64,000 nucleotides of DNA from Acanthamoeba sp. SK_2022b (lineage: Eukaryota > Discosea > Longamoebia > Acanthamoebidae): contig JANDJZ010000170.1 in NCBI GenBank assembly GCA_027943245.1, positions 1 to 64,000 on the forward strand, given 5' to 3'. The translations under genes and the position numbers were made by a program. This document shows positions 35,291 to 45,668 of the stretch, one piece after another; the stretch's first letter is position 1; every line of letters begins with the position of its first letter. The notes under the pieces are model-generated. The model saw only the letters and a program-made list of their open reading frames with translations, was not told where the DNA came from and searched no databases.

Positions 35291-35977
35291 CGCACAGGGC
35301 TTGAGTGGCCAAACAAACCTTGTGGGGAGCAGGATTGCGGGATTTGGATGCCTTCGGAGGAGAGGAAGGCCAGAATGGAGTACAGCACGAATGTGTTCTG
35401 TACGCCCTTTGCGCCAACGTCCACTCCGCCGCCGCCACTCCTTTCGCCCACAGGAAGCACCTGGACGCAGCCAGACAGAGGGAAGAGAGAGGAGAAAGCG
35501 TCGGCATGCGCGCGTGTGTGGCAGGTGCGTGCCGAAGGCAGTGATCGCGGACGGGCTTTAACGCGTACCTTGGAGGTCGCGCCCTCCACCAGCCGGGCCA
35601 GTTTGTTTCCGTCACCCAGCTCGGAAAGGTCCTGCAGCGCCGCTCAATTGGTTAGCCGGAGACGGAGGTCTGGCGTGGAAGACTGACGCGTATGATAATA
35701 ATATACAATATTCGTTGATTTATGCGCTTGGTCATTGTTGCTTGAGGCAACAAATGCTTATTATTACGACCAAATACAAAGTTGTGGAGCAGAAGAGGAA
35801 GAGGAGGGTAGGAAGTCACCTTCAAGGAAATCCCTTTCTTGGCGAGTACCCAGCCGGCCCATCTGTACAAAGCCTGCAATTGGGGGGGGGGGCAGCGTCA
35901 ACCAAGCGGACACGCGTCTCTCCGTAGAAAAGGAAAAGGAGCTCTACCTTTTTGGATGAAACGTCTACCTTCTCCAT
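30056..35977 (-). CDS. CH-CH, coiled coil, SH3 and PH domain scaffold protein
   Basis: Large many-exon gene. It starts MEKVDVSSKK, spliced to ALYRWAGWVLAKKGISLKDL and SELGDGNKLARLVEGATSK, the shape of a calponin-homology domain. A second CH-like unit follows (LAWQYLIMAFAAKDARRAAD, GGLIAWATHKLQHCNHV, YNGEVVLALIEQATN). Next come a coiled coil (REIAEMKQKMAEKDRELEEM), long Ser/Pro/Gly-rich stretches, a second coiled coil (AIARERRANEEEVARLKREV), MSPRTAEEIYTRIPSCYPL, and a basic region. Then an SH3 domain (VMIALYDFHARKEDEISFNR; GDLIYL; DETGWALGK; RIGLFPVEFV) and a C-terminal PH domain (GWLYFKHSGKKWLSHYFLL; HCILIATPAGKTYAKLHLAY; LDAWLDAFRNTAI). It ends GLRQM. Actin binding by tandem CH, proline-ligand binding by SH3 and phosphoinositide or membrane binding by PH are the expected roles; the CH assignment is the least certain. 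Four long (CA/TG) tracts lie in introns between SH3/PH and neighbouring exons. Confidence 0.75.
30638..30709. repeat. (CA)n microsatellite in the intron before the PH domain
   Basis: CA run (sense TG). The acceptor CGAGCAG follows about 20 bases after the run on the sense strand. Confidence 0.9.
30945..31027. repeat. (TG)n microsatellite in the intron after the SH3 domain
   Basis: TG run (sense CA); the intron opens GTAACCACACAC right after the GEEQQAEEAEDG codons. Confidence 0.9.
31552..31615. repeat. (TG)n microsatellite in an intron of the scaffold gene
   Basis: TG run (sense CA); the intron opens GTAACACACAC after GDDSDKP and ends GGTGGCAG. Confidence 0.9.
32165..32221. repeat. (CA)n microsatellite in an intron of the scaffold gene
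   Basis: CA run (sense TG) between the exons ending SSSSDDII and starting SAGMRQRSHS. Confidence 0.9.
35227..35288. repeat. (CA)n microsatellite in an intron between CH-domain exons
   Basis: CA run (sense TG) shortly before the exon encoding KKLTQSETAVLAAG. Confidence 0.9.
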
Positions 35978-36311
35978 AACCCACGCACAACAGCCCCCTT
36001 GGGCCTCCTCTCTCTTTTCCCTTGCAGTTGCGCAATGGCGTGTTTTTGTTGCTGGGCCGGAGTCCAGCGACAAAATGGCCGTGTGTAAATGAACGGGGAG
36101 TGATTGGCCGCGGTTATGCGAGTTATGCGGTGGCACTTTTTCCGGCCAATGCTGGATATAAGCTGACACCGATTTGCATTTTATTTTAATTGTTGAATTA
36201 ACAAACGATTGGCGCACAAATTTTCATCACAAACAAGGGTCGGGGCACGCACGAGCCGCGTTCGGCCCCGAAACTCAAACGCTCTCGCGTTGTTGGCCAC
36301 ACGAAGAGACG
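35978..36311. other. Divergent promoter region (scaffold / Rab-FYVE)
   Basis: 335 bases between start codons pointing apart. GATTGGCC (about 36102) and GGCCAAT (about 36143) form facing CCAAT-type boxes, which suits a shared promoter. No protein frame of its own. Confidence 0.5.
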
Positions 36312-38429
36312 ATGCAGGGCGTGCGCAGGGAGCAAACCGAGCCGTGGGTGCGCCAGCCAGCACGAAGCGCGCGAGAGATTTTGATGCTGGATGCCCAGCT
36401 GCAGCTCGGCGACCACGTCGAAGCCGCCAGCGGCTTGTCGCCAGCAGCCTCTCCTGGCGGTTCGCCAGCGCCAACAAAACGTACACGTTCATCGTCTACA
36501 GCAGTGGCCACCTCTCACCTGGGAGCGCGCTTGGCCTTGTCGCCCCCACAGCAACGCAAATCGCGAGAATCTTTGCGATTCAATTCGCAATCTGCAAATC
36601 TCGATGACGATGTGGTTGAAGGGTCGATGCACAACCCCACCTCGCTACGCGAGCAATGCGTTTACATCATCATCGCCCACTCTTACGCCCTCTCGCCTCT
36701 CTCTTCTACTTTCAACAATTCGTCAGCTCGCTCCCAGCAACAACGACGAAAAAGCACACCAACATCTTCCGAAGCCATCTACACCTTCCCCTCCCCTGTC
36801 GAAGCCTTCTCCTTCCTCGATTCAATTTCCACCATCCCCTCGTCTGCGCTACCGATTGCTCTCATTCGCGAATTGGAAGATGCCTCTCGATTTTTCCTTT
36901 CGTCTCAAGGCTCTCCCTCTGCTACTTTCTCTGCCTCTCCTGCGCCCTCTCGCTCTGCCACCGTTGCTTCGCTGTCCGCCCGGGGACGATTCGTTCGAGA
37001 GGATATCACAGAGAGCAGCCGCGACGAAGTCTTCTACGGACCGCTGGGCAATTCGTCGCCCATCCCGATGTCGCTGCGCCAGCGGGCATCCGCCATCGAA
37101 GCGACACCCGCCGGCATGGCCATGCTCACCTCGTCGTCCCGCCAACGCATGACCGAACTCGTCTATCGCGTCGTGCTGGTACGTTTGAGACTCAGCACTC
37201 ACGTGCGTGTGCCCCGAGGTCCATAGTCAACGGCCGTGGCGCGTTTGGTGGTGGGTGGCGGGGCAACAGGTGGGCGATGACTGCGTGGGCAAGACGTCGA
37301 TCTGCGACGTGTGGAAGACGGGCAAATGCCAGCCCTCGTCCCTGTGCGAGTGCACCATGGGCGGTACCGCCAGCAGCCCTCTCCCATTGGCTCGTGCGTA
37401 GTGGCTCACAAGGCACATCACGATTCTTGGTGACCAGCGGCGTTCTTTCACCGAGAGGTCACGATCGATGATCACACAGTGCGGCTCGAAGTGTGGGACG
37501 CTGGTATCTCTTCACTCTCTCTCTCTCTCTCTCTTTACCGCCACGTTTGCTGATGCTGCTCCTCGTCCTATGCACACCAGGCGGACAGGCACGCTTCGAC
37601 AACCTCACTCCGATGTACATAATGGAAGCCGATGGAGTGATCGCTGTCTACGACGTGTGCTCGAGCGAAAGCTTTGTGCGCTCCACTCCGCCGACACGCC
37701 ACACGACACGACACGACGCGACACGACACGACACGACACAGTTCACACAAAGCGGGTCCTGACCGTATTGTCGGCCAACAGGAAAAGGCCAAGTATTGGG
37801 TCGACCAGGCGCTGACCATCAAGCGTGGCGCGCCGCTGCGCATCATACTTGCCGGCAACAAGACGGACCGTCTGCCGTCCGACTCTGAGTTTGCAGTGCC
37901 TCACGAGGTAGGCCTCCGACCTGTCTTTTTTGTCGACACGTGTGGCGTGTGGGGCTCACGTGTCGATTGGCGCGCTGCAGGTGGCCGAGGAGTATGCCCG
38001 CTCGAGCGAAGTCGACGGTTGGCTGCCGGTCTCGGCCCGCAACAACGTGAACATCTCCGCGCTGTTCAAGAACATGGGTGCGTGCTCTTGTCGTGTGCAA
38101 CGCGTTATGTCTTCCGATCTCCTGGCCTCACTCTCGCCTCTCTGCGTCGTTGCCACTACACCACAGCCAATTGCTTGGTGGAGGCCGAGCGAGCCCGCGT
38201 CAACCGCAAGATCGTGGCTTCGCTCGACGTCCAGCCGACCGAGAGCCGCGCCGTCTCCGTCTCGTTCAAGGGCGCGCAGGGCCCGCTGGCGCTGGCGCCC
38301 GTGCTCGGGATGCGCCTGGGCCTCCTCCCCATGCTCCCGTGGCTGCCCGACTCGGCCACGTCAGCCTGCATGCTCTGTTTGACCACGTTTTCCGTCACGA
38401 GGCGAGTACGTCGGTCCCCTCTGCGTTGC

Positions 38430-38504
<75 letters not shown>

Positions 38505-38763
38505 TGCGGTGGCGCTGACGCCTATGGCTGTGCGCGTCTCTATGGTCCAGCGTCATCACTGTCGACGCTGCGGACGGGTGACGTGCCAGAGGTGCAGCCG
38601 ACACAAGGTGGTCTTGCCCAGCCGAGCGACCGACGCGGCATCGTCCTCGACCTCGACCTCCTCCGCCTCGTCTCCGTCAAAGTCGCCGACCAAGGCCGCG
38701 GCCGAGCGAGTGTGCGATCACTGCGTCGACGTTGTGGCCTGCTGGGCCGCCCTCCGCGCGTAA
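36312..38763 (+). CDS. Rab-like GTPase with C-terminal FYVE zinc finger
   Basis: Multi-exon gene. About 270 N-terminal residues are Ser/Pro-rich and of low complexity (MQGVRREQTEPWVRQPARS onward). The GTPase follows: RVVLVGDDCVGKTSICDVWK (P-loop; join checked), LEVWDAGGQARFDNLTPMYI (switch II; Ala replaced by Gly in WDTAGQ), ADGVIAVYDVCSSESF, IILAGNKTDRL (NKxD) and LPVSARNNVNISALFK (SA motif). The C-terminal part carries a FYVE finger: WLPDSATSACMLCLTTFSV, then RRRHHCRRCGRVTCQRCSRH and ERVCDHC. This gives the WxxD, RRHHCR and RVC signatures and eight zinc-ligand Cys/His; the TRR/RHHC splice is in phase. FYVE fingers bind PI3P on endosomes, and Rab proteins steer endosomal traffic. The protein therefore probably acts on endosomes, with FYVE replacing the prenyl anchor: it ends ALRA with no Cys. 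Confidence 0.85.
37694..37740. repeat. (ACACG)n pentanucleotide repeat in a Rab-FYVE intron
   Basis: About nine ACACG/ACGCG units between the exons ending SSESFVR and starting EKAKYWVDQ. Confidence 0.85.
38431..38504. repeat. (TC)n(TG)n(AG)n compound repeat in the FYVE-splitting intron
   Basis: About ten TC, fifteen TG and twelve AG units in succession. The TC and AG blocks are complementary, so the intron RNA can fold into a long hairpin with the UG run as loop. Confidence 0.9.
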
Positions 38764-38922
38764 CGCTGCCGCGTTGTGGTCGGCTCTCTCCTCTGTTCTT
38801 GTGAAGGCAGCGATTGCCCTTTTGCGCTAAATCCACCCAATCGAAGCGAGATCACCAAACTTTAGAATGCGAGGCATGTTGTCCGCAAGCTTGGTGTGTA
38901 TTGAGGCGAGACGGAAGAGAAG

Positions 38923-40411
38923 ATGAGGAAGGTGGCCCTGTTTACGGGGCAGTGGATAGACCTACCTTTTGCCGAGCTGTGCAAAAGGGCAGCGGCGATG
39001 GGGTTCGAGGGGCTTGAGGTCGCCTGCGGGGGCGACCACCTAGACGTACGACGCGCAGCTGAAGACCCCACCTATGCCACCGCCCAGCGTGACATCGCTG
39101 CCGCCCACGGCCTTCAAATCGTCGCCATCTCCAACCACCTCGTTGGTGCAGCACCAAGGCTCACAACCTTTTCCTTCACTTCCAGTGTTATTTTATAATT
39201 AGACACTTGCTTATCCAAGACAAACCACACGGCACAGGACAAGCGGTGTGCGATAGAATAGATGAGCGCCATCGAGCCTTGCTCCCGGCCCATGTGTGGG
39301 GCGATGGTGATCCAGAGGGCGTGAGGCGGCGAGCCGCCGAGGAGATGAAGCTCACCGCCCGCGCCGCCGTCAATGTGGGTGTCACCGTGGTCACCGGCTT
39401 CACCGGCTCCAGCATATGGCACCTCGTCTACAGCTTTCCTCCTGTTCCTACTTCCTGGATCGACCAAGGTTAGTTAGTGTGAGCCCGAGACACGCATGCG
39501 TGCGATAGAACAGGCCTGAGAATTATCCCACGTTCTTTTTCTTGCAGGCTACAGCGACTTTGCGCAGCGCTGGCGGCCCATACTGGACGCATTCGACGAG
39601 CAGGGGGTCGACTTCGCCCTGGAAGTCCATCCGACAGGTAGGCGCTGTGGCCAGATACTCGGCTCACCCGAACACGGCGGAGGTGAAGAGAGATGGTGGA
39701 GTGCTGTTGGGCTGAGCATTTCACCCGCCTGCTGCAGAGATCGCATTCGACATTGCCAGCACCGAGCGCGCTCTATTGGCCATCGAGCGCCACCCTCGCT
39801 TCTGTTTCAACTATGATCCGAGCCACTTCGTCTACCAGAACGTGGACTACCTCCTCTTCATCAGGTTTGCACCTCCTTCACCGCTGGTGGACTTGCTCCT
39901 CATGCATTCACTCAACCACGCAGGAAGTTTGCGGACCGCATACGGAACGTGCACATGAAGGACTGCTACGTGTCGCCAACTCCAACGGAGGTGGGCACCT
40001 ACGGGGGCCACGTCGCATTCGGCGATCACAGACGAAGGTGTCATAATACATACACCATTATGTGCTTAGTGGCATTCAATTGCGTGGACTCATCTTTTCA
40101 CGTTCGTGGGCCTTCAGCTGGAACTTCCGCAGTTTAGGCAGAGGCAGCGTCAAGTTTGAGGAGATAATCAGGTGCGCACAACTCTTACTTTTTCCAACCA
40201 TCGTCTCATTTATGTGAAACAAATGTTGTACCATAGGGCGCTGAATGACGTCGGCTACGCGGGCGCCCTGTCAGTGGAGTGGGAAGACACCGGGATGGAC
40301 CGTGAGCACGGCGCTGCCGAGTCCTGCCAATACGTGAAGAGGCTCAATTTTAAGCCCAGCGCAGTTGCCTTTGACGCTCAGTTCAGCCGAAACGTGGATC
40401 ATCAGGCCTAG
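38923..40411 (+). CDS. Sugar phosphate isomerase/epimerase-like TIM barrel protein
   Basis: Multi-exon gene. It begins [20 protein letters not shown], then [20 protein letters not shown], a typical first strand-helix unit of the xylose-isomerase-like TIM barrel family. It continues with [60 protein letters not shown] (metal-binding Glu), [20 protein letters not shown] (Asp/His ligands), [17 protein letters not shown] (His), [16 protein letters not shown] and [19 protein letters not shown] (Glu). This full set of metal-site residues points to an active isomerase or epimerase of the family with IolE, hydroxypyruvate isomerase and YcjR. Substrate unknown. No signal peptide, so it is likely cytosolic. 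Such genes are common in bacteria; origin was not tested. Confidence 0.83.
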
Positions 40412-41128
40412 GTTGAGTCCATCGCTCCTGCCTTGCTCGAGTTTCACGGCCAACAGCTTGACCGCCCAGAGGCCCAAGGATTGAATGAAATTTGGGGCTG
40501 GAGGTGTTGGTTTGTTGAATTCGTGGCCAGATTGACAATGTTCTGTTGCTGGGTGGTGATGTTGTGTTGTTGTTAATCTTGTGGTGGTGATGTTGTAGTT
40601 GTAATTTCATTGTGGTGTTCTGATGTGGTGTTGTGGTGGTGTCAGTGTGGTGTTGTGGTGATGCTGTTGATATGTTGCAGTGATGCTGGAGTTGTGGTGA
40701 TGGTGTGGAGTTGCTGGTGTGTTGTGGTGATAGTGATGATGATGTTGTGGTGGTGTGATGGTGGTGTGATGGTGGTGTTGTGGTGTTGTGGTGATGTTGT
40801 TGTTGTTGGTGGTGGTCAGGTGGTGGTGGTGGTGTTGCATCACCACAACAACACCACTTGGCCTCACTGTACATAATCTCCTTTTTTGTCTGGGTTATAG
40901 CAAGGTGTGATGGTGCTGCAGGTGAAGTTAAACATCTTCCTGCAACCCTTGCACAGCTCTCATGCCGTCTTAAGGGAGGTCACTGAGGAAAGTGGCTGGC
41001 CCGATCGCTTTTTGACTGGGAATAAAGTGCAATGTCGACATTGTATTAGCCGAGGCACCGCGGAGTTGGCAACTTGAGAGAATGGTGGAAAGGAAAGCTG
41101 CCGCATAAGCACAAGCAGTGAGGAGAAG
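40412..41128. other. Intergenic spacer with a GTG/ATG-rich block
   Basis: About 720 bases between the isomerase and the invertase, both (+). 40543-40850 is low-complexity; the remainder has no recognisable frame and presumably includes the invertase promoter. Confidence 0.5.
40543..40850. repeat. Degenerate (GTG/GAT/GTT) low-complexity tract
   Basis: Long run of GTGGTG, GTTGTG and GATGTT words with no C for long stretches. It gives artefactual His/Thr-rich frames on the minus strand. Confidence 0.85.
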
Positions 41129-43846
41129 ATGAGGCTGAGGGCAGGCGTTTGTTCGCGTGTAGCGTCGTGCCTCACACTGACCATCTTTCTTGCCTTTGCT
41201 TCGCTGGTTTCCGCTGGTGATACTGCCCCAGAAGACCCTCTGCGTCCGCAGTTTCATGTGATGCCGGAGAGGTACTGGATGAACGACCCCAATGGCCCAG
41301 CTTTCTTCAACGGCGTCTACCACCTCTTCTACCAGGTTCTCCCTCTAAAACAATTTTTGGTTGTTAATATCACACATTTATCCATTCTCCTATCGCATGT
41401 GCACTCACCCACTGCCCGCTTGCAGCACAATCCGGATAGCATCGCGTGGACCAACATGCATTGGTGCGGCATCCGCCTCACTGCGCTTATACTTAGCGTC
41501 AGCTCATGTATTGGCCTTGTGTCGCTTGATCAGGGGCCATTCGGTGTCTAAGGACCTCGTCTTCTGGCGGCACCTCCCCGTGGCCCTCTCTCCGGGACCC
41601 GAGTCGTACGACTCGGGCGGCATCTGGTCCGGTGCGTCCAAGAGCTGATTTCACACCTGTCGTACTCGCTTCGCTCGGTCGTCTTGCTCATCGCCGTGCG
41701 CGCCCGACAGGGAGCATTTCCATCGACCCGATCACTCGCGCGCCCACCATCTTTTACACCGGTACCACACTCGGACGCGCACAGCTCTATTAAGAGGGAG
41801 AGCAACAAGAGTCAGGCTGACACGGCGAGGCACGAACGGTGCAGGCGTGACTCCGCAGGTCCAGTGCTTGGCCTACCCGGCGGACCTTTCCGACAACTTG
41901 CTCACCAACTGGACCAAGTCCAGTTCCAACCCTTTCCTCCCTCTGCCTCCCGCGACCTTCCCGCAGGATAACTTCCGCGACCCCACCACCACTTGGTACA
42001 CCCCCACCACCCCGGCTGCGCACAATCGCTTGTTCGGGCGCTGACGTGGCACTGCGTTCATACAGGAAGAGCACGGACGGGAACTGGTACCTGCTCGTAG
42101 GCAGCGGCAACGGTAAGCCAACCACGCGACATCTCGGAGTGGCGGTTAGGGGGAGGTGAGGCCCCTCCTCTCAGCCTCTTTCTCACACAATCACGCCCTC
42201 CTGGCCACAGATGCAGGGGGAGCGGCGCTGCTCTACCGTTCCAAGTCTGGCAGGTTTGCCGACGCCGAGTACGTGGGACACCCGATGGCCCATGCGCAGG
42301 ACATCAACATCGACGGCGCCATGTGGGAGTGCCCCGACTTCTATCCGCTCCGCAACGCCAAAGGTAAATGCGCACCGTGTTTGCTCCGTAGGGCTGGCCA
42401 CGAATATTGATTTCACGGGGGGGGGGGGGCTCTGCAGGGACTGCATGGGTGCTCAAGGTGAGCTCGCTGGCGCTCGGGCACGGCGATCACTACTACACGG
42501 GAACTTATGACCAGAACAGCCAGTCGTTCAACGCCAGCCTGCACGGCGTCTACGACTACGGCAGCAAGTTCTACGCTTCTAAGTCCTTCCTGGACGACAG
42601 CCCCAGACGGCCCGAGCCCCGGCAGACTCTCTGGGCCTGGATCAAGCACGTGTCCTCGCCGGTGCCCTCGAATTGAGCAAACCGAGCGCTGACTCGTTTC
42701 TTGCTTTTATTCGTGTGTGCGCGTGCGTTCATGTGTCGTGTGCAGCGAGGCGGATGACAGGTTCGCACAGCGCGGGTGGGCCGGAGTGCAGAGTCTCCCG
42801 CGTGCTATTTCGCTCGACACCGACGGCACGCTCTTGATTGCGCCCATTCCCGAACTCGCCGCGCTCAGGTACATGTGCGCGCCGTGTGGTTTGGTGTGGT
42901 GATGGCGACCACTTCCTATCGTGATGGTTGATCGGCTTGTTGTGCGTGCACACACGCGACGCAGGCTTCCCAACCATTGGCACGCTGAGGATCTGCTGGT
43001 CAAGGCCGGCTCGCCGTTCTCGCTCGGCGGAATCGAGACCGTACAGGCCGAAATTCTCATCAAGTTCTCGTTCGTCGGCGCGCCCAGCGAAGGTAGGCCT
43101 TGTCGTCTCTCATAGTGACAATGCAACCACGTAATCCTGTAAGATGGCTCACATTCCACAAAATTGGCATGTAATTAGCGCCGTATCCGGCCGGCTCGAC
43201 TTTCGGCGTGCGCGTCTTGCTGTCGCCCGACAAGCGCGAGCAGACGGAGGTGGTCCTGCAGGGCGTGCTGCCGGTGACCAAGGGCCTCGATCTGCCCGGC
43301 GGCGACTACCGCTCGCTGCAAGTGCAGGTCAACGACTTTGTCTCGTGCCAGGCCGCTTGCGAGCACGATCCGCTCTGCCACGCCTGGACTCTCATCATCG
43401 GTACACGACACGACGCGCGCGCGCGCGCACACACACACACAGCCTCACCCCTTGTGTGCGTTTGTGTTCCAGGGACTCCTGGCCGTAACAACTGCTGGCT
43501 CAAGTCTTCGATTCCTGCGAGCAACCCCAACCCGCAGACCATATCCGGGGCCAAGGGCCTGCTGCGCACGAACAGAACCTTGTCGTCGCTCTACCCCAAG
43601 GCCGACAGCTTCCCCGAGTTTGGCCCGCTGCTGAGCGTGTCGGCCGCCGCGCGCGACGACCTGACGCTCCACATCTTCGTGGACCACTCGATCGTGGAGG
43701 CGTTCGTCAACCAGGGCAAGGAACGGCTCACCAGCCGCGTCTACCCGACCCTCACCTCCAGCCGGTTCGCCGAGCTGTTCGCCGAGGGCCCCTACGACGT
43801 GCGCATCAGCTCCATGGATGTGTGGCAGCTCCGCTCGATCTGGTGA
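41129..43846 (+). CDS. Secreted GH32 beta-fructofuranosidase (invertase) with PAN-like insert
   Basis: Multi-exon gene. A signal peptide precedes GDTAPEDPL ([16 protein letters not shown]). The GH32 propeller starts with [24 protein letters not shown] sequence (nucleophile Asp in WMNDPNG), then [28 protein letters not shown] (join checked), [20 protein letters not shown] (RDP motif), [10 protein letters not shown] (acid/base Glu) and [13 protein letters not shown]. The C-terminal beta-sandwich has [16 protein letters not shown] and [20 protein letters not shown]. Between these two lies a Cys-containing block ([20 protein letters not shown], then NNCWLKSS) resembling a PAN/Apple unit. It hydrolyses sucrose or other fructosides outside the cell or in the endolysosome. 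All three catalytic motifs are intact. Confidence 0.9.
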
Positions 43847-44055
43847 TGATGGCAGATTAGTTTCAATGAATGCTTTGATGTGCAAAACTGGTGTATGCCG
43901 GGGCCTTTGGATCGCATGTCGACGGAAAGATGCCATAGTTATAATCTCGGAGCTTACGCGAGTGGCCAGGCTTCACTCCGAAACAGAAGCAATTACCGAG
44001 TTGCTCTGAGCCTTTGCGCCATTTTACACTTCCGGCGCCACTCGATCGAAACACA

Positions 44056-45315
44056 ATGGCCTTTCGATCTAGCCTTGTAGGGTGGGCCATCCCCCTGTGC
44101 CTGCTTTATCTCCTCTCTTTTTCTGCCCCCAGAGCTGCCGCTGGTATCCTCTCCTACTACACGACCACCCAACGCGCCACGGTACCTTCCCCGCTTGGCT
44201 TGTGGAGAAATTGTACGTTTAGTTATCTACCCCACGTTTAACTCAACATTTCAGGGCACATATTACTTTGACGCGAGCATCACCACGGGCCACTGCACCA
44301 TCCCGACCAATGACATGAACCTCCAAACGGTCGCCATGATGACGTGCGTCCCTCTTCACATTTTCATCGCCCAGATGCCGCTTTGGCTTGGTTTTGTCTC
44401 AACAACGAGGCGGGCGGTGCAATACAGGGACTACTTCCTGGGCGGGGCCGTGTGCGGCATGTGTGTGAAGATTACCGGCAACGGGACTGGCTCGGGCACC
44501 CACCCCATCACTGGGTCGATCACGGCGCTCGTTACCGACAGCTGCCCCTCCTGTTCCACGGCCGGTAATTTCCTCTTGGCGTGGCGACCAATCGGAATAG
44601 CTGTTGGCTGAACACATGTGCCAGGTCTCGATTTGCGGAACCCCTCGGGCACGTCGGCCTGGGGCGCGTGGGACATCTCTTGGGTGGCGGTCGACTGCCC
44701 CGTGGGCAGCCGCAAGTTCAACTACCAGTTCCAGGGATCCAACAACTAGTACAGTGACCCTCCCCTTGTTGTGCCCTGACGCGACTGGCCTGGCTGGCTA
44801 ACTGGGACGTCTCTGAACAGCTACGTCAAGATCAAGGTCATCAACCCGCTCGTTCCGGTCTCGGTGAGTGTCCTCCCCCACTCGTCTTTGCTACTCCCCC
44901 ACACAGCCATCGCAGAGCGAGTTTGCTCACTGCACGCGCCTGTGCAGCAAGTGCAAGCATTGACGACGACCGGCAGCTGGGTCACCCTCGCTCTCACCGC
45001 CGACGGGTGGTTCGCAGCGTCATCGGGCGTCACCTTCAAGGCTAACCCCATGAGCCTCAAGGTACCGACCACCGTCACACATGCGTATGTGTGGAGTGGT
45101 CGCTCACTCGCGTTCGTGACCAGATCACGTCCATCGTGGGAGAGACCGTGGAGGACTCGGTCAGCCTGGGCTCCATTCCCGGTGGCTCGCCCTCGTCGGT
45201 CTACGGGGGCTCAACCCAGTTCACACAGGGTGGCGGTGGAGGCAAGGGTGATGGAGGCGACGTCAGCTCGGCCGCGCTCCTTGGGTCGTGGTTCTCCCAC
45301 GCACTCGCTGCCTGA
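44056..45315 (+). CDS. Secreted expansin-like protein
   Basis: Multi-exon gene with a signal peptide (LCLLYLLSFSAPRAAAG). The double-psi barrel domain follows: GTYYFDASITTGHCTIPTND, YFLGGAVCGMCVKITGNGTG, ITGSITALVTDSCPSCSTAG, LDLRNPSGTSAWGAWDISWV, AVDCPVG. A second beta-sandwich domain of CBM63 type has YVKIKVINPLVPVS, QALTTTGSWVTLALTADGWF and FKANPMSLK. The end is Gly/Ser-rich (FTQGGGGGKGDGGDVSS) and closes in a hydrophobic stretch, ALLGSWFSHALAA. A GPI-anchor signal is possible. Expansins loosen cellulose networks without hydrolysis; amoebae with cellulosic cyst walls carry them. Here it probably acts on the cyst wall or on plant or bacterial cellulose. It sits 210 bases downstream of the invertase and 350 upstream of the lectin gene, all on the same strand. 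Confidence 0.85.
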
Positions 45316-45668
45316 GCTCTCCTTACGCCATGACAAATGATGGCACTTCATGTACAAACAGCACCTGAGAGAAAAAAAAAATAAGAAGCTCTCACGGATA
45401 CTCAGCTCTGCTGGCGCAATGCCTGGTTGAGTTGTGCTTGTGGTCACTTGCGGGCAGGATTGCTAGCCAAAAGGAATATCGGTTTCTTTGTATTTGGTCC
45501 TTTAAGGTTTGAGGTCCTCATCGGATTGGCTCGGGATTTAGAGCGCGCTCTCGCCATTGGCCCGCAGCAGCACAAAAGCCAGTCCATCAACCGAGGCAAA
45601 GTATCCTCTCCTGTCTGTCTTGCAACATCAATAACTACTCACCACATTCGGAAAACCTTGACAACGAC
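45316..45668. other. Intergenic region upstream of the Leo-type lectin gene
   Basis: About 350 bases with an A-run at 45370 (possible poly(A) region of the expansin gene) and no gene. It should contain the lectin promoter. Confidence 0.5.

Noticed and set aside
40543..40850. CRISPR-like or satellite array
   Set aside because: There are no constant repeats with unique spacers; it is simple low-complexity sequence.
40383..40874. Minus-strand His/Thr-rich ORF
   Set aside because: Product of the GTG/GAT low-complexity tract; no start context, splice sites or homologous motif.
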